Below, piece by piece: positions 24,476 to 33,300 of a DNA stretch of 64,000 bases. Origin of the DNA: Kineococcus rubinsiae. GTDB taxonomy: Bacteria; Actinomycetota; Actinomycetes; Actinomycetales; Kineococcaceae. The notes under the pieces were generated by a model. That model had not been told where the DNA came from, did not search any database, and was given only the letters and a program-made list of their open reading frames with translations. The stretch spans positions 17,028-81,027 of the forward strand of contig NZ_VWPY01000012.1 in the NCBI RefSeq assembly GCF_011839805.1, given 5' to 3'. The first letter of the stretch is position 1. Every line of letters begins with the position of its first letter. The translations under genes and the position numbers were made by a program.

Positions 24476-25486
24476 GTGACCCTCGCCCCTCTGCTGCAGG
24501 GGGGTCCGGGTCGTCCGACGATCAGCTTCGAGCTCTTCCCGCCGCGTGCGCGCGACGGCGAGGACACGGTGCGCCGCACCGTGTCCGCTCTCGCTGACGT
24601 CTCCCCGGACTTCTTCTCCGTCACCTACGGCGCCTCGGGTTCGACCCGCAGCGCCAGCCTGGGCCTGCTGGCCCACGTCCTCGCGGACACCCCCGTCGCG
24701 GCGATGGCCCACCTGACCTGCGTCGGCGCGTCGCGGCGCGAGGTCGTCGAGGTCGCCTCCGACTTCCTCGAGGCCGGGGTGCGGAACTTCCTGGCGCTGC
24801 GCGGCGACCCGCCCGCCGGCGCCGCGGACTGGCGCGCCCACCCCGAGGGGGTCGACCGCGCCTGCGACCTCGTGGAACTGCTGCAGGTCGTCGAACGCCG
24901 GCGGCTCGCGCTGCGCGGCGGTTCCCGGCCCGTCGACGAGGGCCCCCTGAGCCTGGCCGTCGCCGCGTTCCCGAGCGGCGACCACGGCTCCGACCTGGTG
25001 GCCCTGCGGGCCAAGCAGGACGCCGGGGCGCAGTTCGCGATCGCCCAGGTCTGCTACGACGCCGCCGAGTTCGCGGCCTTCGTCGCCGACGCCAGGGCGG
25101 CGGGGATCACCCTGCCGATCCTGCCCGGCGTGATGCCGACGACGGAACCCGCGCGGCTGCTGCGCCTGGAGCAGCTCACGGGCGTCCGCGTGCCGCGCGA
25201 CGTCCTGGCCCGGCTGGAGGCGGCGCAGGAGTTCGGCGACGCCGCCCGCCACCGCGAGGGCGTCCGCCTCACCACGGCCTTCGCCCGCCGCCTGCTCGAC
25301 GACGGCGCCCCCGGGCTGCACGTCTACACGTTCAACTCCGCCCACGCGGCGCTCGACCTGCTGGCCGGCCTGGACCTCGGCGCCCGCACCCCCGCGCCCC
25401 CCACCCCGGCACCCCGCGCCGCCGCGCCGGACGGCGCCCACCCCCACCACCACGCCGCGCTCGCGGCGGGACGAGGAACCCGATGA
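24476..25486 (+). CDS. metF: Methylenetetrahydrofolate reductase
   Basis: A 336-residue FAD-dependent TIM-barrel enzyme reducing 5,10-methylene-THF to 5-methyl-THF, the methyl donor for MetE. Signatures: TISFELFPPR near residue 15 (catalytic Glu), FFSVTYGASGSTR, AHLTCVGASR, NFLALRGDPP near 105, GAQFAIAQVCYD near 180, and LPILPGVMPTT near 215. The barrel ends near residue 295 with GLHVYTFNSAHAAL; an extra tail of about 45 Ala/Pro/His residues follows. GTG 24476 is chosen because upstream codons lie within the riboswitch. The stop overlaps the metE start as ATGA. Confidence 0.95.
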   Translation: MTLAPLLQGGPGRPTISFELFPPRARDGEDTVRRTVSALADVSPDFFSVTYGASGSTRSASLGLLAHVLADTPVAAMAHLTCVGASRREVVEVASDFLEAGVRNFLALRGDPPAGAADWRAHPEGVDRACDLVELLQVVERRRLALRGGSRPVDEGPLSLAVAAFPSGDHGSDLVALRAKQDAGAQFAIAQVCYDAAEFAAFVADARAAGITLPILPGVMPTTEPARLLRLEQLTGVRVPRDVLARLEAAQEFGDAARHREGVRLTTAFARRLLDDGAPGLHVYTFNSAHAALDLLAGLDLGARTPAPPTPAPRAAAPDGAHPHHHAALAAGRGTR

Positions 25487-27825
25487 GCTCCGACGCCACG
25501 ACCCCCCGCGGCTGGTCCGCCACCGTCCTCGGCTACCCGCGGATCGGCCCCCGCCGCGAGACCAAGAAGGCCCTCGAGGCGCTGTGGGCCGGGCGCGCCG
25601 ACGTCGCCGTGACCGAGCAGGAGCTCGCGGCGGTCCGCCGCCGGACCCTGCGCCGGCTGAACGCCCTCGGCCTGCACGCGCACGACGCCTCGATCCCGTC
25701 CGCCTCCTCCGCCTACGACCAGGTGCTCGACGCGGCGCTGGCCGTGGGCGCGGTGCCGCCCCGCTTCGCCGACGTGGTCGGCGCGGACGGCCGCGTCGAC
25801 CTCACCGGTCAGGCGACGATCGCCCGCGGCCGGGACGGCGACGCGCCGCTGGAGATGACGAAGTGGTTCGACACGAACTACCACTACCTCGTCCCCGAGA
25901 TCGGCCCGGACACCCGGTTCTCGCTCTCCGACGACCGCGGGGTGCGGGAGTTCTCCGAGGCCCTCGCCGAGGGCTACCTGACCCGGCCCGTCGTGGTGGG
26001 CCCGGTGACGTTCCTGCTGCTGGCCAAGGAGGCCACCGGCAGCCCCGCGGGCTTCCACCCGTTCGACCGCCTCGACGACCTCCTGCCCGCCTACGCCGAC
26101 CTGCTGCGCGCCTACGCCGCAGCGGGTGCGTCCTGGGTGCAGCTGGACGAACCGGGCCTCGTCAGCGACTCCGCGACGGCCGGCGTCCCCGGTCTCGCCG
26201 AGGCCGTGACGCGCACCTACGCCGCGCTGTCGGGCCTGCAGGACGGCCCGTCGCTGCTCGTCGCGGCGCCCTACGGCGACCTCGGCGACGCGCTCGGCTG
26301 GCTGGCCGCCACCGACGTCGCGGGCGTCGCCCTGGACCTGGTCCGCGGCGGGCTGCCCACGGCGGGGACCCACCTGCTGCAGGACAAGGTGGTCGTGGGC
26401 GGGGTCGTCGACGGGCACAACGTCTGGCGCGCCGACCTCGCGTCGGCCCTGTCGACGCTGCAGACCCTGCGGGAGTTCTCGGGGCACGTCGTCGCGGGGA
26501 CGTCCACGTCGCTGCTGCACGTGCCGCACGACGTCGCCGACGAACCCCAGCTCGACGAGCGGCTGCGCAGCTGGCTCGCGTTCGCGGACCAGAAGGTCGC
26601 GGAGGTCGTCGCGCTGGGCACCGCCCTGCGGGACCCGGCGGCCGCCGCGGACGCCGTCGCCGCCTCCGCCGCGGCCCGGGCCGACCGCGCCGGCGCACCG
26701 GGCGTCGTGGTGCCGGCGGTCCGCGCACGGCTGGCCGCGCTGAGCCCGAGCGCGTTCCAGCGCAGCGACTACGCCGTCCGCCGCGCCGTGCAGGAGGAGG
26801 TCCTCGACCTCCCCGTGCTGCCGACGACGACGATCGGGTCGTTCCCCCAGACGCCGGAGATCCGCCGGGCGCGGGCCGCCGCGGCGCGCGGGGAACTCGC
26901 GCCGGCGGACTACGAGGCGTTCCTGCGCGGGGAGGTCGAACGTGTCGTCCGGCTGCAGGAGGACCTCGGCCTCGACGTCCTCGTGCACGGCGAACCCGAG
27001 CGCAACGACATGGTGCAGTACTTCGCGGAGAACCTCGACGGGTTCGCGGTCACCGCCAACGGGTGGGTCCAGTCCTACGGCACGCGCTGCGTGCGCCCGC
27101 CGGTCCTGTTCGGCGACGTCACCCGACCCGCCCCGATCACGGTGCCGTGGAGCGCCTACACCGCCTCGCTCACGTCGAAGCCGGTCAAGGGCATGCTCAC
27201 CGGGCCCGTGACGATCCTCGCGTGGTCGTTCGTGCGCGACGACCAGCCGCTGGTCGACACCGCCCGGCAGGTGGCGCTGGCCCTGCGCGACGAGATCGCC
27301 GACCTGGAGGCCGCGGGGATCGGCATCGTCCAGGTCGACGAACCCGCCCTGCGGGAACTCCTGCCGCTGCGCGCGATCGACCAGCCCGCCTACCTGCGCT
27401 GGTCGGTGGAGTCGTTCCGGCTCGCGACGTCCGGGGCCGCCGACGCCACCCAGGTCCACACCCACCTCTGCTACTCGGAGTTCGGCGAGGTCATCGGCGC
27501 CATCGACGGGCTCGACGCGGACGTCACGAGCATCGAGGCGGCCCGCTCGCGCATGGAGGTCCTGCCCGACGTCGCCGCGGCCGGTTTCGCGCGCGGGCTC
27601 GGGCCGGGGGTCTACGACATCCACTCGCCCCGCGTCCCGGACGCGCAGGAGGTCACCGACCTCCTGCGCCTCGCGGTCGCGTCCGTGTCCGCCCGGCAGG
27701 TGTGGGTGAACCCCGACTGCGGCCTGAAGACCCGCGGGTACGCGGAGACCGAGGCGTCGCTGCGCCACCTCGTCGCGGCGGCCCGGACCCTGCGGGAGGA
27801 GCTCGCGGTCAGCCCCGTCGGCTGA
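25483..27825 (+). CDS. metE: Cobalamin-independent methionine synthase
   Basis: A 780-residue zinc enzyme transferring the methyl group of 5-methyl-THF-triglutamate to homocysteine. Both barrel halves are present: GYPRIGPRRETKKALEALW near residue 17 in the N-terminal half and PTTTIGSFPQTPEIRRAR near 447 in the catalytic half. The zinc ligands are visible as His661 and Cys663 (HLCYSEF), Glu685 and Cys746 (NPDCGLKTRG), each offset by exactly 20 from the Escherichia coli enzyme. Cotranscribed with metF and under the same SAM riboswitch. Confidence 0.97.
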   Translation: MSSDATTPRGWSATVLGYPRIGPRRETKKALEALWAGRADVAVTEQELAAVRRRTLRRLNALGLHAHDASIPSASSAYDQVLDAALAVGAVPPRFADVVGADGRVDLTGQATIARGRDGDAPLEMTKWFDTNYHYLVPEIGPDTRFSLSDDRGVREFSEALAEGYLTRPVVVGPVTFLLLAKEATGSPAGFHPFDRLDDLLPAYADLLRAYAAAGASWVQLDEPGLVSDSATAGVPGLAEAVTRTYAALSGLQDGPSLLVAAPYGDLGDALGWLAATDVAGVALDLVRGGLPTAGTHLLQDKVVVGGVVDGHNVWRADLASALSTLQTLREFSGHVVAGTSTSLLHVPHDVADEPQLDERLRSWLAFADQKVAEVVALGTALRDPAAAADAVAASAAARADRAGAPGVVVPAVRARLAALSPSAFQRSDYAVRRAVQEEVLDLPVLPTTTIGSFPQTPEIRRARAAAARGELAPADYEAFLRGEVERVVRLQEDLGLDVLVHGEPERNDMVQYFAENLDGFAVTANGWVQSYGTRCVRPPVLFGDVTRPAPITVPWSAYTASLTSKPVKGMLTGPVTILAWSFVRDDQPLVDTARQVALALRDEIADLEAAGIGIVQVDEPALRELLPLRAIDQPAYLRWSVESFRLATSGAADATQVHTHLCYSEFGEVIGAIDGLDADVTSIEAARSRMEVLPDVAAAGFARGLGPGVYDIHSPRVPDAQEVTDLLRLAVASVSARQVWVNPDCGLKTRGYAETEASLRHLVAAARTLREELAVSPVG

Positions 27826-27872
27826 CGCGCCCGGCGCGGGCGGCGGGCCGGCCCCTCTGAGACGCTGGGGCC

Positions 27873-29123
27873 GTGCCCGCCGATAACCCCGCCCGCCCCG
27901 CCCCGCGCGACGTCGCCCTCGTCGGGGGCCGCGTCCTGCGCCTGACCCCGGACTGGGCGGGGGAGCAGGAGGAGGCGACGGTCCTGCTGCGCGACGGGCG
28001 GATCGCCGCCGTCGGCGCCGACGTCGAGGTGCCCGCGGGTGCCGAGGTCGTCGACGTCACCGGCCAGTGGGTGCTGCCCGGCTTCGTCGAGGCGCACACC
28101 CACCTCGGCGTGCACGCGGAGGGCGAGGGCTGGCACGGCGCCGACGTCAACGAGAAGGGCGTCGCGGGGGCCCGGCTGCGCTCGCTGGACGGCCTCGACC
28201 CCGCCGACCGGGGTTTCGCCGACGCCCTCGCCGGCGGGGTGACGACCGCGATGATCCTGCCCGGCTCGGGCAACGTCGTCGGCGGCCAGACCGCCGCGGT
28301 CAAGACGTGGGGCCGCACGGTGCAGGAGATGCTGCTGCGCGCGCCCGTCGGCGTGAAGAGCGCGCTCGGCGAGAACCCCAAGCGGGGCGGCGGTTCCGCG
28401 CCCACGACGCGGATGGGCGTGGCCGCGCACCTGCGCGACGCGTTCTCCGCCGCGCAGCGCTTCGCGGCCCGCCGCGCCCGCGCCGTCGCGGCCGGCGACC
28501 CGGTCGACCCCGCGGTCGACGCCGAGCGCGACCAGGAGGTCCTCGCCCGCGTCCTCGCCGGCGAGATCGTCTGGCAGCAGCACGCCCACCGGGCCGACGA
28601 CATCGCCACGGCCGTGCGCCTCGCCGAGGAGTTCGGCTACGCCCTCGTGCTCAACCACGTCACCGAGGGCCACCTCGTCGCGGGGATGCTCGCCGAGAAG
28701 GCGCTGCCCGCCGTCGTCGGGCCGCTGCTGACGTCGCGGTCCAAGCCCGAGCTGCGCAACCGCTCGGTCGCCGTGCCCGGCATCCTCGCGGCGGCCGGCG
28801 TCCGCATCGCCCTCACCACCGACCACCCCGTCGTGCCCATCCAGTTCCTCGCCCTCTCGGCGACGCTGGCCGTGAAGGAGGGCCTCGACCGCGACGAGGC
28901 GCTGCGCGCGCTGACCGTGAACCCGGCGCGCATCCTGCGCCTGGACGACCGGGTGGGGTCGTTGGCCCCCGGCCTCGACGCCGATGTCGTGGTCTGGTCG
29001 GGCGACCCCCTCGACGTCATGTCGCGCGCCGTGCGCGTCTTCGTCGGCGGTCGGCAGGTCTACCGGTGGGCCGACGGCGAGGGCGTCGTGGCCGATCCGG
29101 GCACGGGCGCCGGCCCCGCCTGA
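27873..29123 (+). CDS. Amidohydrolase family protein (imidazolonepropionase-like)
   Basis: A 416-residue metal-dependent hydrolase. A small beta-sandwich at both ends (VLLRDGRIAAVG; GRQVYRWADGEG) encloses the TIM barrel. Metal-site residues: GFVEAHTHLG near residue 74 (HxH), QQHAHRADD near 233, LNHVTEGH near 260, and TTDHPVVP near 315 with the catalytic Asp. No lysine is seen at the bridging position, as in the one-metal or Glu-bridged subgroups. Substrate unknown. GTG 27873 lies 6 bases after a GACGCT hexamer (27861-27866), fitting a leaderless message. It is 47 bases after metE. Confidence 0.87.
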   Translation: MPADNPARPAPRDVALVGGRVLRLTPDWAGEQEEATVLLRDGRIAAVGADVEVPAGAEVVDVTGQWVLPGFVEAHTHLGVHAEGEGWHGADVNEKGVAGARLRSLDGLDPADRGFADALAGGVTTAMILPGSGNVVGGQTAAVKTWGRTVQEMLLRAPVGVKSALGENPKRGGGSAPTTRMGVAAHLRDAFSAAQRFAARRARAVAAGDPVDPAVDAERDQEVLARVLAGEIVWQQHAHRADDIATAVRLAEEFGYALVLNHVTEGHLVAGMLAEKALPAVVGPLLTSRSKPELRNRSVAVPGILAAAGVRIALTTDHPVVPIQFLALSATLAVKEGLDRDEALRALTVNPARILRLDDRVGSLAPGLDADVVVWSGDPLDVMSRAVRVFVGGRQVYRWADGEGVVADPGTGAGPA

Positions 29124-29235
29124 CGTCACCGCCCGACCGCCCTTCCGGGACCGCGCGGCGCGACGCGCGTCACCCGGCGGCGCGGCACGTCCCCGCGCCA
29201 CCCGCCGTTGAGCGGGCGAGGACAGGAGGTGGCCC

Positions 29236-30150
29236 GTGCCATCAGCTCCACCCCCCGACGGGGTGCTCGCGCTCGTCAACGCCGGTGCCGGCGGCACGAG
29301 CGCGACGGTGGTCCGCTCGGTGATCGCCGAGATGGGCCGCACGTGCGACGTCGAGCTGCGGCGCACGAGCTCGCTCGACGACCTGCGCGACGCGCTCCTG
29401 GAGGGCGACGGCCGGCGGCCGGTGCTGCTCGGCGGTGACGGCTCGCTGCACGCCGCGCTGCAGCTGCTGCACACCGCCGGCGCGGCCCGCGAGGTCGGGC
29501 CGCTGGGGATCGTGCCCCTGGGCACGGGCAACGACCTCGCGCGCTCGCTGCACCTGCCGCTGGAGCCCCTCGCGGCGGCCCGGATCGCCGTCACGGGCCG
29601 CCCGCGCGACCTCGAGCTGCTCGTCGACAGCCGCGGCCGGACGACGGTCAACACGGTGCACGCCGGCATCGGCGCGGCCGCGACGGCGCGCGCCGAAAAG
29701 CTCAAGCCGAGGCTGGGGGCGGCGGCCTACCCCGTCGGCGCCGTCTGGGCGGGCGTGCGGGCCGGGGCCGGGTACCCGCTGCGCGTCGAGGTCGACGGGG
29801 AGGTGCTCCACGACGGGCACCGCCCGCTTCTCGTCGTCGGCATCGGTCTCGGCGGCACCATCGGCGGCGGCACCCGCCTCGTGCCCGACGCGGACCCGCA
29901 CGACGGGATCGCCGACGTCGTCGTGTCCGCCTCCACGGGGCCGTTCGCGCGGGTCGGCTTCGCGGCCGGGCTGCGCTCCGGCGTGCACGTGGAGCGCCAG
30001 GACGTCCGCACCGCCACGGGGCGCGTCGTCGAGGTCACGGCCCTGCACGGGACCTTCCGGCTCAACTCCGACGGCGAGGTCACCGACCCGCAGCAGCACG
30101 AGCGCTTCGAGATGCTCCGCGACGCCTGGCAGGTGGTCTGCCCCGCCTGA
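29236..30150 (+). CDS. Diacylglycerol kinase-like lipid kinase
   Basis: A 304-residue soluble kinase of the DAGK/YegS/LCB5 family, expected to phosphorylate a lipid hydroxyl (diacylglycerol or similar) with ATP. The nucleotide-binding LLGGDGSLHAAL near residue 78 and the signature GIVPLGTGNDLARSL near 105 are intact. The C-terminal beta-sandwich includes LVVGIGLGGTIGGGTRLVPDADPHDG and LNSDGEVTDPQQ. AGGAGG eight bases before GTG 29236 supports the start. Substrate unknown; phosphatidylinositol or phosphatidic-acid recycling is a plausible use. Confidence 0.9.
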   Translation: MPSAPPPDGVLALVNAGAGGTSATVVRSVIAEMGRTCDVELRRTSSLDDLRDALLEGDGRRPVLLGGDGSLHAALQLLHTAGAAREVGPLGIVPLGTGNDLARSLHLPLEPLAAARIAVTGRPRDLELLVDSRGRTTVNTVHAGIGAAATARAEKLKPRLGAAAYPVGAVWAGVRAGAGYPLRVEVDGEVLHDGHRPLLVVGIGLGGTIGGGTRLVPDADPHDGIADVVVSASTGPFARVGFAAGLRSGVHVERQDVRTATGRVVEVTALHGTFRLNSDGEVTDPQQHERFEMLRDAWQVVCPA

Positions 30151-30160
30151 GCGCGGGTGC

Positions 30161-30766
30161 TCAGCGCTCCTGCGGGGAGACCTGCGCGTCGAGCAGCTCG
30201 AGGTAGCCCGCCGCGGCGTCGGCCAGGGCGTCGGCGCGCCGCTGCGGGGAGCCGGGGGAGAAGCGGTGCTCGACGACGTCGGCGGTGCTGCGCCGCAGCG
30301 CCGCGAGGCTGGTGGCCAGGTCGTCCGCGAGCCGCGCCGCGGCCTCGTCCGGCGAGGGCGGCGGCGGGCGCAGCGCCCCGGCCGCCCCGGCCCGGACGGC
30401 GGCCAGGACGGCCTCGTCGGGGCCGTCGTCGAGGTACCAGCAGCGCAGCGGGCGCACGACGGCGTGGTTGGCCACGGCCCGCGCCGGCCGCCAGACGAGC
30501 CGCACGGGCGCCGTCAGCAGCTTCGAGGCGTTCAGCCACTGCCCCGCCCCGTGGGGCGACGTGCCCCACGCGACGTCCTCCTCGACGGCGAGCGCCACCG
30601 CGACGGCCTCCAGGTCGTCGCGCGGCCCCTCCAGCACCCCGCCGCACAGCCACGCGGACGTCACCCGCAGCGGGACGATCCCGGGCGGGGTGCGGGCCAT
30701 CGCCTGGCACGCCGCGTTCACCTGCTCGACCTTCTGCACCGCCGTGGACCACTTCACGGGAGCCAC
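30161..30766 (-). CDS. Hypothetical protein
   Basis: A 201-residue soluble protein I do not recognise. It begins with an amphipathic segment (WSTAVQKVEQVNAACQAM), has a Trp-rich centre (SAWLCGGVLEGPRDDLEAV, GAGQWLNASKLL, RLVWRPARAV) and a helical C-terminal third with DEAAARLADDLATSL. No signal peptide or membrane helix. The coding potential is good: third positions are GC-rich and the frame stays open. GTG 30766 or the GTG three codons later may be the start. It converges on the lipid kinase gene with 10 bases between stops. Confidence 0.65.
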   Translation of the reverse strand: MAPVKWSTAVQKVEQVNAACQAMARTPPGIVPLRVTSAWLCGGVLEGPRDDLEAVAVALAVEEDVAWGTSPHGAGQWLNASKLLTAPVRLVWRPARAVANHAVVRPLRCWYLDDGPDEAVLAAVRAGAAGALRPPPPSPDEAAARLADDLATSLAALRRSTADVVEHRFSPGSPQRRADALADAAAGYLELLDAQVSPQER

Positions 30767-30855
30767 TGTGCACGCTGCGCGACGCCGCTGCGCACGACGG
30801 GAGGTGGTGCGCGCCAGCCCCTGCCGCCTGTCCGGGCATGCCCTACGGTGACCCG

Positions 30856-31359
30856 GTGGACGCGACCGAGCTGAGGGCCCTGCAGAAGCCGTTGAAGGAC
30901 CAGTACCGGCAGGACGCGGCGAGCGCCGCCGTCCCCGCGAAGGCGGTGGCCGTCCTGGACGGGGCGTCGATCGGGGTCTCCGTCGACGGGTTCGCCGGCA
31001 CCACCCGCGCCGGCCTGCACCCCGCGGCGGGCGGCGACGGCACCGAGGCGTGCTCGGCCGACATGCTCTGCGAGGCCGTGGCCGCGTGCGCCGGGGTGAC
31101 GCTGCGCAGCGTCGCCACCGCGATGGGCGTGGAGCTGCGCAACGCCTCCGTCACGGCCGAGGGGACGTGGGACGCCCGCGGCACCCTGGGCGTGGACCGC
31201 GAGGTGCCCGTCGGCCTGACCGACGTGACCATCACCTTCGACTTCACCTCCGACGCCGACGAGGCGACCGAGGCCAAGCTGATCCAGCTCGCCGAGCGCT
31301 ACTGCGTCATCGCGCAGACCCTGCGCACGCCTCCGACGCTGACCGTCCGCCGGGCCTGA
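30856..31359 (+). CDS. OsmC family protein
   Basis: A 167-residue OsmC-like protein; family members are thiol-dependent peroxidases or redox-active stress proteins. The fold is recognisable in VSVDGFAGTTRAGLHPAAGG, then GTEACSADMLCEAVAACAGVTLRSVA, where the first Cys of the typical pair is shifted and two extra Cys flank it, and IQLAERYCVIAQTLR with the C-terminal Cys. GTG 30856 follows a TACGGT hexamer (30844-30849) by 6 bases, so a leaderless start is preferred; ATG 30838 would add six residues. Ends just before a strong terminator. Confidence 0.85.
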   Translation: MDATELRALQKPLKDQYRQDAASAAVPAKAVAVLDGASIGVSVDGFAGTTRAGLHPAAGGDGTEACSADMLCEAVAACAGVTLRSVATAMGVELRNASVTAEGTWDARGTLGVDREVPVGLTDVTITFDFTSDADEATEAKLIQLAERYCVIAQTLRTPPTLTVRRA

Positions 31360-31365
31360 GCCCCG

Positions 31366-31395
31366 CGGAGGGCCCCGGTGCGCCGGGGCCCTCCG
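31366..31395. terminator. Bidirectional hairpin terminator between osmC-like and galM-like genes
   Basis: A perfect 13-bp stem (31366-31378 with 31383-31395) with loop TGCG lies 6 bases after the OsmC stop and before the end of the convergent epimerase gene. No U-tract follows, as is usual in GC-rich actinobacteria. Confidence 0.8.
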
Positions 31396-31447
31396 GACTC
31401 GGCCCGCCCGACTCGGCCCCGCCCGACTCAGCCCGCCCGACTCAGCC
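31394..31447. repeat. Four tandem copies of a 14-15 base unit
   Basis: Units of the form CGACTCRGCCCGCC repeat four times head to tail directly after the terminator. The last copy contains the stop codon (31442-31444) and final codons of the galM-like gene. Copies differ by one base (G or A) or one inserted C. The array seems to have grown from the end of the coding sequence. Confidence 0.75.
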
Positions 31448-32569
31448 CGCGGTGAGGGTGAGGACCGTGCGCGTCTCCCAGACCTGGCCCGGCCGCAGCA
31501 CGACGTCGCCGAACTCCTCCGCGCGGAACGCGGGCCGGTTCACAGCGTCCGGCAGCGCCTGGGTCTCCAGGCACAGCGCGTCGCCCTGCCGCACCGGGCG
31601 CCCCTGCGGCGTGCGGGCGGAACCGGTGAGGAAGTTGCCCGAGTAGAACTGCACGCCCGGGCGGTCGGTGGTGACCGTGAGCGTGCGCCCGCTGCGCGCG
31701 CTGGTGAGGACCGCCGCGGTGGCGGAGCGGCCCGGGCCGCAGTCGTCGAGGACCCAGTTGTGGTCGTAGCCGCCCGCGAGCAGCAGCTGCGGGTCGGCGT
31801 CGCGCAGCGAGGCCCCGATGCGGCGGGGGGTGCGGAAGTCGAACGGCGTCCCGGTCACGTCGGCGAGCTCGCCGGTGGGGATGAGCCCGCCGTCCACGGG
31901 CAGGTAGCGGCCCGCCGCGAGCACCAGCTCGTGGTCCTCGATGCTGCCGGTGCCCGGGCCGTCGAGGTTGAGGTAGGCGTGGTTGGTGAGGCTGACCGGC
32001 GTCGCCGCGTCGGTGCCCGCGCGGTAGGCGAGCTCCAGGTGCACGCCGCTCGCGTCCTCGGACAGCGTGTAGACGACCTCGGCGAGCAGCTCGCCCGGGA
32101 AGCCCATGTCCCCGTCGGGGCTCACCAGGCGCAGGCGGACCGCCGGGCCGGTGCCGCCGCCGACCTCCTCGGCGTGCCAGACGCGCTGGTCGAAGCCCTC
32201 CACGCCGCCGTGCAGGGCCTGGGCCCCGTCGTTGACGGGCACCTGGTGCTCGGTGCCGTCGACGGTGAACCGCCCGCCCGCGATGCGGTTGGCGACCCGT
32301 CCGACGACCGCCCCGAGGTAGCCGGTGTCCGCCTCGTAGGCGGCGACGTCGGCGAGGCCGGCGACGACGTCGCCCAGCGTCCCGTCGCGGTCGGGCACGC
32401 GCAGCTGCTGCAGGGCCGCGCCGCGCGTGAGCACGGCGGCCGAGGCGCCGGAGGGCAGCCTCAGCTCCAGGCGGTGCACGACCTCGCCGCGCAGGGTGCG
32501 GCCGAAGACGGTGCGCGTCACGGCGGCGTCGGGGGAGGAGGGGTTCTCGGCGGTGGTGTCGGACGGCAT
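31442..32569 (-). CDS. galM: Aldose 1-epimerase (galactose mutarotase)
   Basis: A 375-residue beta-sandwich enzyme interconverting alpha and beta anomers of hexoses. Signatures: GAALQQLRVPDRDG, YLGAVVGRVANRIAGG near residue 95, NDGAQALHGGVEGFDQRVW with the catalytic His, VSLTNHAYLNLDG near 195 with the second His, YDHNWVLDD near 265 with the substrate Asp, and GVQFYSGNFLTG near 315 followed by the ETQALPDAVNRP segment with the catalytic Glu. ATG 32569 follows a CACCAT hexamer by 6 bases on the minus strand (leaderless type). It is divergent from a small membrane-protein gene. Confidence 0.92.
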   Translation of the reverse strand: MPSDTTAENPSSPDAAVTRTVFGRTLRGEVVHRLELRLPSGASAAVLTRGAALQQLRVPDRDGTLGDVVAGLADVAAYEADTGYLGAVVGRVANRIAGGRFTVDGTEHQVPVNDGAQALHGGVEGFDQRVWHAEEVGGGTGPAVRLRLVSPDGDMGFPGELLAEVVYTLSEDASGVHLELAYRAGTDAATPVSLTNHAYLNLDGPGTGSIEDHELVLAAGRYLPVDGGLIPTGELADVTGTPFDFRTPRRIGASLRDADPQLLLAGGYDHNWVLDDCGPGRSATAAVLTSARSGRTLTVTTDRPGVQFYSGNFLTGSARTPQGRPVRQGDALCLETQALPDAVNRPAFRAEEFGDVVLRPGQVWETRTVLTLTAG

Positions 32570-32628
32570 CCCCGCATGGTGCCCGACGACGCCGACAGCC
32601 ACCCGCGGTGGTCCGGCAGGATGGCCGG

Positions 32629-33279
32629 GTGGCGAGGACGACACGACGACAGGGCCCGGCCGGGCGCACGGACGGCACGGCGCCGGCGACGACCCGCGGC
32701 CACGGTCGCGCGGTGGGGGAGCCGCCGCTGCTCCTGGACCCGCGGCGCGGCGGCAGCCTGGTCGGCCTGCTGGGCGGGCTGGTCTTCGTCGGCAGCTACT
32801 CCCCGGCCCTGGGCGCGGTCGCGTCCGGCCTGGCGTGGGCGGCCGCGGTCCTCGGCGTCCTGGTGGCCCTCGTCGGCCACTACGTCCGCCCGGTGCCCCT
32901 CGGCCCGCTCGCCCGCCCCCGGCCCCTCGCTCTCGCGGTCTACGGCGGCTGCGTCGTCGGCGAGCTCGTCCTCATCGCGGCGGGCACGCGGGCCCTGGAC
33001 GCCGCGGGGCGCGGTGAGCTGCGGCCGGCCCTGATCGCCGCCGTCGTCGGCGTGCACTTCGTGCCCTTCGCGTGGGCCTTCGGCGAGCGGATGTTCCTCG
33101 TGCTCGGCGCCGCGGTCGCGGTCGTCGGGGCCGCCGGGCTGCTGGTGGGTGCCGCCGGCGTCCAGCACGCGGCCGACGCGGCGGCGGTGCTCGCGGGCCT
33201 CGTGCTCATCGCGGTCGTCGCCGCCTACGCCCGGGGCGCGTTCGCCCCCGGCCGGGCCTCGGCACCCGTCGGCTCCTGA
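32629..33279 (+). CDS. Hypothetical membrane protein with about six helices
   Basis: A 216-residue protein. A basic, Arg/Thr-rich cytoplasmic N-terminus of about 40 residues is followed by six hydrophobic helices: GGSLVGLLGGLVFVGSY, VASGLAWAAAVLGVLVALV, LALAVYGGCVVGELVLIAAG, ALIAAVVGVHFVPFAWAF, FLVLGAAVAVVGAAGLLVG and AAAVLAGLVLIAVVAAYA. The His and Phe-rich VGVHFVPFAWAFGE stretch is the most distinctive. No family recognised. GTG 32629 lies 6 bases after a CAGGAT hexamer (32617-32622). Confidence 0.75.
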   Translation: MARTTRRQGPAGRTDGTAPATTRGHGRAVGEPPLLLDPRRGGSLVGLLGGLVFVGSYSPALGAVASGLAWAAAVLGVLVALVGHYVRPVPLGPLARPRPLALAVYGGCVVGELVLIAAGTRALDAAGRGELRPALIAAVVGVHFVPFAWAFGERMFLVLGAAVAVVGAAGLLVGAAGVQHAADAAAVLAGLVLIAVVAAYARGAFAPGRASAPVGS

Positions 33280-33300
33280 CGGGGTGCCGGCGGGGGGCGC

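Noticed and set aside
27826..27872. metE-amidohydrolase as one operon
   Set aside because: The amidohydrolase has its own leaderless-type start signal just before GTG, so independent transcription is at least as likely; no functional link is evident.
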